A program made the translations under genes and the position numbers. From contig JABIJM010000020.1 in the NCBI GenBank assembly GCA_018655525.1, positions 18,980 through 82,979 on the forward strand: a DNA stretch of 64,000 nucleotides, given 5' to 3'. The DNA is from Candidatus Woesearchaeota archaeon. GTDB taxonomy: Archaea > Nanobdellota > Nanobdellia > Woesearchaeales > GW2011-AR9. A model generated the notes under the pieces. The model was not told where the DNA came from. It saw only the letters and a list, made by a program, of their open reading frames with translations, and searched no databases. This document shows, one piece after another, positions 42,843 through 51,161 of this stretch (position 1 is the first letter of the stretch; the number at the start of each line of letters is the position of its first letter).

Positions 42843-43196
42843 ATGAGTGAAAGGGTGGTTTTAGGACTTATTGAAAATATTGTTCTTCTAAATAATAATC
42901 AAGAAGAAAAGGTTACAGCTAGGATTGATACAGGTGCAACAACGTCTTCTATTGATCTGAATTTAGCTGAAAAATTAGGTCTTAAAGTTTCAGATAAGGA
43001 AAAAATTGTGAAATCTGCTTCTGGTATTGAAAAGAGACACATGGTTTTTGCACGGGTAAAAATAAAAGATTTAATGATTGAAGATTATTTTACATTAGCT
43101 GACAGACACCATATGACATATTCTGTTTTGATTGGTCAAAATATTTTAAAACAAGGTGAATTTATTGTAGATCCTTTAAAGGAGGAAAATCAATGA
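42843..43196 (+). CDS. RimK-associated retropepsin-like aspartic protease
   Basis: A 117-residue single-domain aspartic protease of the DUF785/RimB type. The active-site segment ARIDTGATTSSID (about 27-39) has the DTGA triad, and LIGQNILKQGEFIVDP near the end is the second conserved stretch. It probably works as a dimer. In bacteria RimB trims poly-glutamate tails that RimK adds to ribosomal protein S6. It overlaps rimK by 4 bases (ATGA), so they are made together. A TATA box ~27 bases upstream gives a leaderless start. Confidence 0.88.
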   Translation: MSERVVLGLIENIVLLNNNQEEKVTARIDTGATTSSIDLNLAEKLGLKVSDKEKIVKSASGIEKRHMVFARVKIKDLMIEDYFTLADRHHMTYSVLIGQNILKQGEFIVDPLKEENQ

Positions 43197-44287
43197 AGGC
43201 TGCGTTAATATCTTTAGGAAGTAAAAGTTCTATGATGGCAGCGGATGCGATGAAGAAGTATTTTGATGAAGTTGATATGATTCAACTTCGTGATATTGAA
43301 GTGAGTTTAGGAAAAGAAAGTGATATTCTTTATCAAGGTGAACCAATGAAACAATATGATTGTGTGTTCTTGAAAGGGTCATTCAGATATGCACATATTT
43401 TACGTTCTATTGCATCAATGTTAGAAGGGAAGGTTGCATACATGCCAATTCCAGCTGATGCGTTTAGTACGGTTCATAATAAATTATTAACACATCTCAT
43501 TATGCAACAACATAATATTCCGATGCCGAGAACGTATGTTTCTTCTACGGTAGAAGCTGCAAAGGAATTGTTGAATCGTGTGAGTTATCCAATTGTGATG
43601 AAATTTCCGGAAGGAACACAAGGGAAAGGAGTAATGTTTGCAGATTCTGTAAGTTCTGCTGTTTCGTTATTGGATGCATTAGTAGCATTAAATCAACCTG
43701 TAATTATTCAGGAATATGTTGAAACAGGTGGAACAGATATCCGTGCAATTGTTGTTGGTGATAAAGTTGTAGCATCTTACAAAAGAAGATCACAGAAAGA
43801 AGATAAGCGATCAAACATCCATGCAGGTGGTTCAGGTGAACCAGTTCAATTAAGTTGGCAGGCTGCAAAAGTTGCAGTACAAACAGCAAAGGCATTAGGT
43901 GTGGACATGTGTGGTGTGGATATTTTGGAGAGTCCTTTAGGTCCTGTTGTGATAGAAGCTAATTTATCTCCTGGTTTACAAGGTATAAGTCAAATTTCTA
44001 CAATAGACATTCCAGACGCTATGGCACGATTCATGTATGATCAAACGAAAAAAATAGTTGATAAGTCAAGGAATGTTGGTGCGGCTGCAGTATTACGTGA
44101 TATTTCTTTAGATCAACCTAAGAAAAAAGAAGGTAACGGTCATGCTATTATTTCTCCTTTGAAATTACGTGGAGATAGAATCATCTTACCTGAGTTTGTA
44201 AATAAAATGGCGAAATTTTCTGAATCTAAAGAATATTCAATTAAAGCTTCTAAAGGCAGTGTTATCATTGAAGAATTTGATATGTGA
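43193..44287 (+). CDS. rimK: RimK-type ATP-grasp ligase
   Basis: A 364-residue protein. The ATP-grasp domain (about 95-285) has PIVMKFPEGTQGKGV (phosphate loop), IIQEYVETGGTDIRAIVVGDKV, and the metal site GVDILESPLGPVVIEANLSPG. RimK-like ligases add Glu to a protein C-terminus or, in methanogens, to cofactor F420 or tetrahydromethanopterin (MptN, CofF). The C-terminal ~75 residues (from about 290) are an extension of unknown role. Pairing with the RimB-like protease favours protein modification. The target is unknown. Confidence 0.9.
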   Translation: MKAALISLGSKSSMMAADAMKKYFDEVDMIQLRDIEVSLGKESDILYQGEPMKQYDCVFLKGSFRYAHILRSIASMLEGKVAYMPIPADAFSTVHNKLLTHLIMQQHNIPMPRTYVSSTVEAAKELLNRVSYPIVMKFPEGTQGKGVMFADSVSSAVSLLDALVALNQPVIIQEYVETGGTDIRAIVVGDKVVASYKRRSQKEDKRSNIHAGGSGEPVQLSWQAAKVAVQTAKALGVDMCGVDILESPLGPVVIEANLSPGLQGISQISTIDIPDAMARFMYDQTKKIVDKSRNVGAAAVLRDISLDQPKKKEGNGHAIISPLKLRGDRIILPEFVNKMAKFSESKEYSIKASKGSVIIEEFDM

Positions 44288-44289
44288 AA

Positions 44290-44586
44290 TTATTTCTTAG
44301 ATTCTTTTTTAGCTGGTTTCTTAACTGCTTTTCTTTTAACAGATTCTACAATTACTTCTTCAATTTGTTCAGGATCTTTCCGTGGTTTGAATCCTAGAAG
44401 ATAAATAATTGGAAGAAGTCCTGCTGTGTTTAATAAGAACATAACTACAAACCATCCTTTCTGATTGTGCTTACCAGCATGCCATAATGCAATGCCTTTC
44501 CAGATCATAGTCCATGCAATTAATGCAATTAATGTTAATGTAACATATCCCGGAGATTGATATATTTGATTTAAGTACCATACCAT
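44290..44586 (-). CDS. DUF5652-like membrane protein
   Basis: A 98-residue protein with two membrane helices (about 13-32 and 44-65) separated by GKHNQKGWF, then a basic tail. The pattern WKGIALWHAGKHNQKGWFV...NTAGLLPIIYL is typical of the DUF5652 family of small archaeal and CPR membrane proteins. Function is unknown. It is convergent with rimK (2-base gap). Confidence 0.72.
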   Translation of the reverse strand: MVWYLNQIYQSPGYVTLTLIALIAWTMIWKGIALWHAGKHNQKGWFVVMFLLNTAGLLPIIYLLGFKPRKDPEQIEEVIVESVKRKAVKKPAKKESKK

Positions 44587-44684
44587 GTTGTATTTTTTAG
44601 GTTGAAGTGTATATAAAGATTGTTGTGTTTAAGTAAACTTTTATAAACAAAAACATCCTCCTATTGTCTATAAAGAGGTACTAG

Positions 44685-46844
44685 ATGAAGTTCTTAGATT
44701 GGTTCACAGGAAAGAAGAAGGTTGAAGGGAATGTTTCTGTACAGAAAGTACATCCCGAAAGTAAGATCCCTCCTCATGCAAAAGTTATGAATAATCAAGT
44801 TAAACCTGTTTCTCAACCAAATCCTAAAACCGTGAATCAAAAGATTACAGCTCCTCTTGCAAAAATCACCGAATTTACTGGCGCAACTGGAAAGAAGAAG
44901 ATTGGGTATTGGGTGATTGTGTTTATTCTTATCAACTCAATTTTAGGTTCGTCATTATTTTATCTTCCATCTCAAGGTGTGCTTAGTTCAGGTGCTGCGT
45001 CAATTATTGCATGGATTGTTTTATTCATCATGGCATCATGGATCATGTTGTACATCGGTGAATTGATTACTACGTATCCTAGTTCTGGAGGAACGTATGA
45101 ATATTGTAAACGTGCATATGGAAGATTTGGATCGTTTTCTGCTGGTTGGTTAATTTGGCTAGCAGGAAATTTTGGAATGGCATTAAACATTGTAGCTGCA
45201 GCCGAATATTTTATTCCTGGTCCGCCTCAAGGAGGGGTTTTAATTTTACGTATTGTATTTGCATTAGTCTGGATCATTGCATTAAATTTCATGGCATTCC
45301 GTGGAATAGATGCAGGTACAACGATGTTGCTTGTGTTTGGAGTGATTGCTACCTTCGTATTATTATTAATGACATTCCCTTCATTCATTGATTTTGGTGC
45401 AATTTTACAAGGCACATTTAAGTCACCATTTAATCCTGCATATATGCAGCCATTCTTTCAAGGTGTTGGAGGAGTTGGATTTTTTGCGGGATTAGGTTTA
45501 TCATTATTTTTAATCAGTGAAGCATTCTTAGGTTTTGAAACTGTAACTTATCTTGCAAATGAAGTTAAAGATCCTAAGAAGTTACATAAACCACTTATTG
45601 CTGCAATTATTATTTGTGGTGTTTTAATGAGTCTATATGTTTTTTCATCCTTGGGAATTGTGCGTTATTCTGATTATGTTCAAGATGCACGTCCGTTTGC
45701 TCTACAGGCATTACAAACAATGGGACAGAAGGGACAAGACCTTGTTGTCTTTGGCATGTATCTTGTAATCATTGGAGCTGCTGCTGCATGGCCAATTACT
45801 GGAGGACGATTAATCCAAGCGATGGCAAAAGATAAATTGTTCATCACACATTTTGCGGTATTACATCCAAAACATAAATCTCCACATAGAGCAGTATATT
45901 TTCAAACTCTAGCCGTATCAATCTTTACATTTGTGTTATTTAGAGGATACTATGTCGCATGGAAGGATCCTTATCGAACAGTGTATTTGATTTATGTGTT
46001 GCTTAGTTTATTGGTTATTGGAATGGTTTTGTTAACTGTACCAATATTACGAAGAAAAGATCCTTTAGCTGAACGTCCATTTAAAGCACCATTTGGTACA
46101 ATTGGTCCAATTATATTATCTTTAATATTTGCAGTTCTTATTGGAAATTGGATTATGATTGAACACGCCGTTGCAACGACCATTATGTCTTTAACTGCAT
46201 CTTTTATGTTTGTTGGCATCCCATTTTATTTCATGGTAGAAATGTTCTTTAATCCTAATGCAATCAGAGAAATGAATGATAAATTATCATTTTTTTCAGG
46301 AATGTTTGAAAAAGTATTTTATCCGTTTTCTATTAGAAGAAAGTTGTTGAAAGAGATGGGTGATATGCGTGGGAAAGTAATTCTAGAACATGGTTGTTCT
46401 GTTGGGTTGTTAACAGAAAGGTTAGCGAAGAAAGTTGGCCCAAAAGGAAAGGTTATCGCAACAGATTTTTCTTTACATAAAGTCAAGAAAGCAGATAAAC
46501 GTACAAAAAATATTGCACATGTTACAGTCCACCATCATCCTAATTTGAAGGATTTTACGTTGGAATTGAAAGAACAAGTAGATGGTATTATTTCTGTAGG
46601 AATGCTTTCTTATATGCAAGAACCAGCAAAAATGTTGAAAAGTATGGCTCAACATGTGAAGAAAGGTGGAGAAGTAGTATTTTTAGATTTTGATAAATTC
46701 TTTTATATAATTCCAAACGTAAAATGGGTGCAATCTGATGCTCAATTGATTGGGATCTTTAAGCAAGCTGGATTTGATGTGAAGGTTGAGAGAAAGAATG
46801 GACTTCTTTGGAAGTACATTAATGTATTTGGTGTTAAGGTTTGA
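44685..46844 (+). CDS. APC-family amino acid permease fused to a SAM-dependent methyltransferase
   Basis: A 719-residue protein. Residues about 70-535 form a 12-helix APC transporter beginning IGYWVIVFILINSILGSS, with the substrate-binding glycines and YPSSGGTYEYCKRAYG in helix 3. After a linker, residues about 560-719 are a class I methyltransferase: motif I VILEHGCSVGLLTERL, motif II KVIATDFS, motif III VDGIISVGMLSY, and GGEVVFLDF. One uninterrupted frame joins them. The start at 44685 follows GAGGT. The methyltransferase would lie in the cytosol. The substrate of either half is unknown. Confidence 0.87.
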   Translation: MKFLDWFTGKKKVEGNVSVQKVHPESKIPPHAKVMNNQVKPVSQPNPKTVNQKITAPLAKITEFTGATGKKKIGYWVIVFILINSILGSSLFYLPSQGVLSSGAASIIAWIVLFIMASWIMLYIGELITTYPSSGGTYEYCKRAYGRFGSFSAGWLIWLAGNFGMALNIVAAAEYFIPGPPQGGVLILRIVFALVWIIALNFMAFRGIDAGTTMLLVFGVIATFVLLLMTFPSFIDFGAILQGTFKSPFNPAYMQPFFQGVGGVGFFAGLGLSLFLISEAFLGFETVTYLANEVKDPKKLHKPLIAAIIICGVLMSLYVFSSLGIVRYSDYVQDARPFALQALQTMGQKGQDLVVFGMYLVIIGAAAAWPITGGRLIQAMAKDKLFITHFAVLHPKHKSPHRAVYFQTLAVSIFTFVLFRGYYVAWKDPYRTVYLIYVLLSLLVIGMVLLTVPILRRKDPLAERPFKAPFGTIGPIILSLIFAVLIGNWIMIEHAVATTIMSLTASFMFVGIPFYFMVEMFFNPNAIREMNDKLSFFSGMFEKVFYPFSIRRKLLKEMGDMRGKVILEHGCSVGLLTERLAKKVGPKGKVIATDFSLHKVKKADKRTKNIAHVTVHHHPNLKDFTLELKEQVDGIISVGMLSYMQEPAKMLKSMAQHVKKGGEVVFLDFDKFFYIIPNVKWVQSDAQLIGIFKQAGFDVKVERKNGLLWKYINVFGVKV

Positions 46845-46850
46845 TAATAT

Positions 46851-47645
46851 TCAATTAAATATCTCTTTGATTAATTTTCCATCCCAGTAATCTTTCTTTT
46901 CAAGATTTAAGATATGGGTAATTGTTGGAGTGATATCCACAATACTACTAAATTTAATAGTTTTATTTTGATTTACATTTGGACCAACAATAACAAAAAA
47001 TGTTTCTTTTTCTTCAGGAGTATTTCCACCGTGATTCCTTTTAATACCCCCGTGATCTGATGTAATTATTAAAGTTGTATTTTCCATCAACTTTTTTTGA
47101 TGTAAAAGATCAACCAATTTCTTTACTTTAGAATCTGTTCTTCTTGCCATCCAGTTGTACAGCTTAGACCCATATCCAAAAATATGACCAAAAACATCTA
47201 CAAGATCAAAATGAAGAAATAGAAAATCAGGTTGTTTTTTATTTATTTGTGAGATTGCATTTCTAAGAGATCCTTGATCACTAAGAGACCATTTTGTATG
47301 GTAAGAACTTTTCAGAACAATATTTTTTTCTATAGATCTTTTTACAGATCCAGAATAAAAAATGGAAAAGTCTTTTTTGGTGTTATATAAGAAATCTAAT
47401 ATTGTAGGAAAGGGTAAAGATTTATCCCTCCGTGATTTCCAATTTTCATCAACAATTCCATGTTTTTTAGAATCTACCCCTGATAATAAAGAGGTCCAAT
47501 TTGGAGCACTAGTAGTAATAGCAACATTTTCCATTTTTGTAGTATAAGTTCCTTTCTTAAAAAGACTAGAAATAAAAGGAGCATTCTGAGAATTAATATA
47601 TCTCCCCCCTAAACCATCAATCCCTACAACAATAACTTTTACCAA
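46851..47645 (-). CDS. Type I phosphodiesterase/nucleotide pyrophosphatase-family protein
   Basis: A 264-residue alkaline-phosphatase-superfamily enzyme. Metal-binding and nucleophile sites: VVGIDGLGG (Asp9), TSAPNWTSLLSG (nucleophile Thr or Ser about 46), HFDLVDVFGH and TSDHGGIKRNHGG. These enzymes cleave phosphodiester or pyrophosphate bonds with two zinc ions. No signal peptide is seen, so it seems cytosolic, unlike many relatives. It is convergent with the permease fusion gene (6-base gap). The substrate is unknown. Confidence 0.85.
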   Translation of the reverse strand: MVKVIVVGIDGLGGRYINSQNAPFISSLFKKGTYTTKMENVAITTSAPNWTSLLSGVDSKKHGIVDENWKSRRDKSLPFPTILDFLYNTKKDFSIFYSGSVKRSIEKNIVLKSSYHTKWSLSDQGSLRNAISQINKKQPDFLFLHFDLVDVFGHIFGYGSKLYNWMARRTDSKVKKLVDLLHQKKLMENTTLIITSDHGGIKRNHGGNTPEEKETFFVIVGPNVNQNKTIKFSSIVDITPTITHILNLEKKDYWDGKLIKEIFN

Positions 47646-47670
47646 TTTAAATTTATTAAGAAGAAGTCAT

Positions 47671-48543
47671 TTAATTAACTTTCTTATTTCGTTTCACTGC
47701 TTTTCCACATTGTTTACAGAACTTGGCATCTGTATCGTGTTCTATTAAACCGCATTTTTTACATGTTGACTTCGTTTTACCAGAAGTAGAGATTACAATC
47801 TTCAAGAGTTTTCCTAATTGCCATGGGATTAATGCGATTCCTGAAAGGATCATGATAACGGTTGTAATACGACCCCAGGCTGATACAGGCGTTATGTCTC
47901 CATAACCAACTGTTGACATGGTCACAATCGCAAAATACATTGCTTTCCAGATGGATCCAAATTCTCCTGGATTAATTTTATTTTCAATTGCCCATAGGAA
48001 TCCAGAAGAGACAAAGACAATTGTAAATATCGTTAATACAATTCTAATAATTACCAGTTGTGTATCACTTAGCTGTCCAAACATCGTGTTCTTAGATTTA
48101 AAGATTCTCTGAAACCGAAGAATCCGTAAGATTCTAAAGAGTCGTAAGATTCTGAAAATTCTAAGGAAACTTAGGTTAATGAAGTTTACTGCTACTGGCA
48201 AGATTGCAAGAAGATCTATAATACTATAAATATTGAAGAAATGTTTCGTTTTCCTTTCTGCAACCCACATTCTTGCGGCATATTCTAAGATGAAGATACC
48301 AACTAAAAATAATTCTGCAGTATGGAGGAAAGTTTGTGTTGCATCTGAGATGTTATGAGTTTCTATAACAAATAAAACGATTGCAAGGAAGTTTAGGAAG
48401 AATAAAGTTCCTTCAATCCTTCGTCCATGTTTTGATCCATAATTATCTAAATGTAAGTGAAGGTATTTCTGTACTTTTTGATGTATCTTTATATCTATTT
48501 TATCTTCATCTGTTAATTTACGAGAAGATTTACGTTTAGCCAT
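47671..48543 (-). CDS. Voltage-gated potassium channel with C-terminal zinc ribbon
   Basis: A 290-residue six-helix channel. Helix S4 carries Arg every third residue (FLRIFRILRLFRILRILRF, about 123-141) as voltage sensor, and the selectivity filter is TMSTVGYGDITP (about 204-215). After helix S6 comes a zinc ribbon with CKKCG and CKQCG (about 260-280), an unusual cytosolic tail. It directly follows the voltage-sensor-like gene (zero gap), so the two are co-expressed. Potassium selectivity is firm from the filter. Confidence 0.93.
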   Translation of the reverse strand: MAKRKSSRKLTDEDKIDIKIHQKVQKYLHLHLDNYGSKHGRRIEGTLFFLNFLAIVLFVIETHNISDATQTFLHTAELFLVGIFILEYAARMWVAERKTKHFFNIYSIIDLLAILPVAVNFINLSFLRIFRILRLFRILRILRFQRIFKSKNTMFGQLSDTQLVIIRIVLTIFTIVFVSSGFLWAIENKINPGEFGSIWKAMYFAIVTMSTVGYGDITPVSAWGRITTVIMILSGIALIPWQLGKLLKIVISTSGKTKSTCKKCGLIEHDTDAKFCKQCGKAVKRNKKVN

Positions 48544-49161
48544 TTACTTCCTCTTTCTAAGATTAGGTTTTGTACCTTTTCTTCTATGCGTTTTCCATTT
48601 ACGTTTTGCTAAATGGTGTTTGGAATCAAACTGTGAAAATAAACGTGATTTTGTTACAACCCTAATTGACCTTGCACCTAATCTTAAAAATTTTGTAAAT
48701 TTTCCTGTACGAGATGCAACTTGAATACCTTTTCGTGCTTCCAAACTTTCATGAAGAATCGCTTGACCTATAGCTAATCTTGAACCAGCAGCCACAACCT
48801 TAAAGAATTTTGTTAAAAGAGTAAATGCTAATGCAAGTGGAAAAATTGCAATGATATCCAACCAATAACTTTTGAAGAAAAATGACACAGATTTTGCTTT
48901 AATTGCAAGGAATGTTAAATCCACAACAAAGACTGCAATGACAAAGTAATCTAAAGCTAAAATATATGTGTGATAGTGATGTGCAAAATCACTAAAATAA
49001 GGAACCAACTCCACTACAATTACAAATAATAAAACAACAATCGCGGGAGTGATTAATTTTGCATTATAATGTTCAACTTTTTCCCAGAAGCCATGTAATT
49101 CATGAACAGAAGGATGTAATTTCTTTTTAGAAGGTTTTTTTACAGCTTTCTTTTTAGCCAT
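48544..49161 (-). CDS. Voltage-sensor-like membrane protein without pore
   Basis: A 205-residue protein with about four membrane helices (from about 38 to 125) and no pore loop or filter. The last segment FTKFLRLGARSIRVVTKSR has basic residues at about three-residue spacing like an S4 helix, and the tail is very basic (KRKWKTHRRKGTKP). The first three helices match S1-S3 in length, with acidic residues within them. It abuts the channel gene in one operon. It could be a channel subunit or a stand-alone voltage-sensor protein; which, is not known. Confidence 0.65.
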   Translation of the reverse strand: MAKKKAVKKPSKKKLHPSVHELHGFWEKVEHYNAKLITPAIVVLLFVIVVELVPYFSDFAHHYHTYILALDYFVIAVFVVDLTFLAIKAKSVSFFFKSYWLDIIAIFPLALAFTLLTKFFKVVAAGSRLAIGQAILHESLEARKGIQVASRTGKFTKFLRLGARSIRVVTKSRLFSQFDSKHHLAKRKWKTHRRKGTKPNLRKRK

Positions 49162-49162
49162 G

Positions 49163-50038
49163 TTACTTTCTCCGTTTTTGCTTTTTAGCTAAATTATCAA
49201 TATTCTTTAAATCTTCAACAATATCAGACGCAATAAACGAATATCCTTTCTTTTTCTTAAGAAGCATATCTCCAACTAAACCATTGAGGTATGCTGCAGC
49301 AACTGCACTTTTGAATAAGTCTTGGGACTTTGCAAGAAATCCTACTGCAAGTCCTGCAAGGACGTCACCTGTCCCTCCTTTCGTCATACCTTGATTACCA
49401 GTTCTGTTATATGAAATTTTGTTTCGTGAAATAATAATGTCTGTTGGACCTTTTAAAAGGAGAACATTGTTATTTTGAAGAAAGTATCGTAAGTTACCTT
49501 GAAGAATTTCTGCTTTTTCTTTTACATGTGCTTCTCGTAATTTAGGGATTAAGAAATCTTTCCCACTATTTGCAAGCATCATTTCTAATTCTGTTTCATG
49601 TGGCGTTATAATGGAATTTTGAAAATCTTTGAATCCCATTGATTTCAATGCATCAGCATCAATTACTTTTGGCCATGGACATTTTTTGATGAAGTATTGT
49701 GCAAATTTATCTCCTTTTCTGGTCATACCATTTCCAAGAAGTACTGCATCAAAGTGTTCCACAAGCCGCACCATTTCTTTTGCTTGTTTAACGGTATAAA
49801 GATTTCCTTTGATTTTCTTTGTGATTAAATCTGGAGCATACCTATTTACGGTCCATGCCACTTTATCTTGTGCTGCAATTGTAACAATGTCACATCCGGA
49901 TCTTAAAGCTCCAAGACCTGCTAATGTTAACGCACCTACAAAATCTTCAGAACCGCCAATGATTAATGCTCTTCCATTTTCTCCTTTACGTGAGTTCTTC
50001 TTACGGTCCATTAATTTTTTAACGTAGTTGAGGTTCAT
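49163..50038 (-). CDS. nnrD: ADP/ATP-dependent NAD(P)H-hydrate dehydratase
   Basis: A 291-residue ribokinase-fold enzyme that uses ATP or ADP to dehydrate damaged NAD(P)H hydrates. Motifs are GRALIIGGSEDFVGALTLAG (about 22-41), ITPHETELEMM (about 144-154) and the anion hole NQGMTKGGTGDVLAGL (about 222-237). Only the NnrD half is present; the NnrE epimerase half found in some bacteria and archaea is absent from this ORF. It is the first gene of the minus-strand unit with the channel genes. TATA CTATATAAACC lies ~25-30 bases upstream. Confidence 0.9.
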   Translation of the reverse strand: MNLNYVKKLMDRKKNSRKGENGRALIIGGSEDFVGALTLAGLGALRSGCDIVTIAAQDKVAWTVNRYAPDLITKKIKGNLYTVKQAKEMVRLVEHFDAVLLGNGMTRKGDKFAQYFIKKCPWPKVIDADALKSMGFKDFQNSIITPHETELEMMLANSGKDFLIPKLREAHVKEKAEILQGNLRYFLQNNNVLLLKGPTDIIISRNKISYNRTGNQGMTKGGTGDVLAGLAVGFLAKSQDLFKSAVAAAYLNGLVGDMLLKKKKGYSFIASDIVEDLKNIDNLAKKQKRRK

Positions 50039-50230
50039 TTATAAAAGAAAATGTCTATTTTGAGGTTTATATAGTTTTATTGTAATCCTAAAGTAAGAAA
50101 AGTGATTTTTGTATGCGTTTATTTAAATGAAAAAACAAAAAAGGTGTATTTAAGTTTACAAAAATCTTTTAAAGGGATGTTGTTATTAGAGCTTTGTGGG
50201 CCTGTAGCTCAGTCTGGTCTAGAGCGCTGA

Positions 50231-50261
50231 TTCCTAAAGGAAGCGTAAGTCTTATATGAAT
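50231..50261 (+). other. Intron 1 of pre-tRNA-Lys (30/31)
   Basis: A 31-nt insert inside the anticodon stem with a small TTCC-TAAA-GGAA hairpin at its 5' end. Boundaries follow from restoring the stem. Confidence 0.58.
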
Positions 50262-50274
50262 GCTCTTGATTCAG

Positions 50275-50306
50275 ATTACAACATCAAGAGTATCTAAGCC
50301 AGCCAG
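50275..50306 (+). other. Intron 2 of pre-tRNA-Lys (about 43/44)
   Basis: A 32-nt insert at the anticodon-stem/variable-loop joint. Repeated CAG at both ends leaves the exact cut free by a few bases. It contains the antisense stop codon of the second endonuclease ORF (50284-50286). Confidence 0.55.
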
Positions 50307-51033
50307 AGGTCGAGGGTTCAAATCCCGCCAGGCCCACTTTTTTTTTGAATTTTTTTTTGTTATTATATCCAATTATCTCAAGCCATTTGGTTACTCGCTT
50401 AAATCCGTGAATTGATATTGTATGAGAGATGTAAGTTTTACTACTTCGTTTATCATATCTTTTTATATCAAGAAGAATAGAATTTTGAATATTTAACTTT
50501 ATAAAAAGTTTTTGAAGATCAATAATTAAATTCTTACTTGAAAAATCTCCTTGTAAACTTGGATAAGGGCCGTTACTTCGTTTACGAATTATTAAGCTAA
50601 AATCCGTATCAATTAGACCTCTTAGAAAACCAGCGATTATTTCTTTGTTATTTGATACCATAATAATGTTTGGAACACAAATATCTTTCTTTGTACCTAT
50701 TGGAAGTCCAATTACTTTAGTATAAAAATTTGCAAGAGCAAAAGAGTAAATCCTAAGTCTTAATTCGTTACCTTTTTGCCTCAATGTTCCTTTTTGAATA
50801 TTGTATAATTCTCTCTTAAGGTTCATGATATGCGTCATATGACTTTTTTCATCAATATGTCCAGAATAGATAAATTCAAAAGTTTTACAACTTCCAGCCA
50901 GATAAAGAGATCCATCACCTAAATGAATTCCAATATCTTCGGATAACTTAGGTGTTAGAACTTCTGGAATTACAATTCCTTTTTCTATATCTCTTCTACT
51001 ATAAACTACATTTGATAAATTTAATTTTTCCAT
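50284..51033 (-). CDS. LAGLIDADG homing endonuclease running antisense into tRNA-Lys
   Basis: A 249-residue two-motif LAGLIDADG protein. The first motif is EDIGIHLGDGSLY (about 30-42), the second FLRGLIDTDFSLI (about 130-142). I start at ATG 51033; a GTG at 51039 would add two residues. The TATA box at 51061-51069 gives a leaderless message. There is no stop before the tRNA: the last ~17 codons (VGLAGFEPSTSGWLRYS) are the antisense of the tRNA-Lys 3' exon and part of intron 2. This tail is not expected to be functional. It mirrors the first endonuclease, which runs into tRNA-Leu in the sense direction. Confidence 0.84.
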   Translation of the reverse strand: MEKLNLSNVVYSRRDIEKGIVIPEVLTPKLSEDIGIHLGDGSLYLAGSCKTFEFIYSGHIDEKSHMTHIMNLKRELYNIQKGTLRQKGNELRLRIYSFALANFYTKVIGLPIGTKKDICVPNIIMVSNNKEIIAGFLRGLIDTDFSLIIRKRSNGPYPSLQGDFSSKNLIIDLQKLFIKLNIQNSILLDIKRYDKRSSKTYISHTISIHGFKRVTKWLEIIGYNNKKKFKKKVGLAGFEPSTSGWLRYS

Positions 51034-51059
51034 TTTCACTAAACTAAATGGAAAAATTG

Positions 51060-51089
51060 ATTTATAAATTCTATCCGTACTTGTCTAGT
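51060..51089 (-). promoter_or_regulatory. Shared homing-endonuclease promoter element, copy 2
   Basis: On the minus strand it reads ACTAGACAAGTACGGATAG then AATTTATAAAT, 27 of 30 bases identical to 10385-10414. Extra copies of ACTAGACAA lie just upstream, including an inverted pair TTGTCTAGTG (51089-51098) and CACTAGACAA (51152-51161). Confidence 0.75.
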
Positions 51090-51161
51090 TGTCTAGTGGT
51101 TTATAAAAAAACCTATGAGAGTTAAAAATTCTTTAGAATTAGGTCCTATAGCACTAGACAA

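Larger units (their letters stand above)
50198..50336 (+). tRNA. tRNA-Lys (CUU) with two introns (model)
   Basis: GGGCCTG pairs with CAGGCCC, discriminator A; D arm GCTC/GAGC; T arm GAGGG-TTCAAAT-CCCGC. Between base 26 and base 44 lie 80 bases where 17 are expected. The best fit removes 50231-50261 (31 nt) and 50275-50306 (32 nt), leaving the arm CTGAG-CTCTTGA-TTCAG, anticodon CTT, and 76 nt in total. The first site is again 30/31, as in tRNA-Leu. CTCTTGAT of the exon pairs perfectly with ATCAAGAG of intron 2. A TATA-like TCTTTTAAAGGGA (about 50166-50178) precedes it and a T-run (50338-50345) follows. A single-intron model gave no T at position 33. Confidence 0.68.

Noticed and set aside
50227..50240. 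Suppressor-like anticodon CTA in the tRNA at 50198
   Set aside because: Reading straight through the first exon gives CTA, but the arm does not pair and lacks T33; the two-intron tRNA-Lys model fits better.
50284..50345. GFEPSTSG-type peptide at the end of the second endonuclease
   Set aside because: This is the familiar antisense translation of a tRNA T arm, seen in many misannotated proteins.
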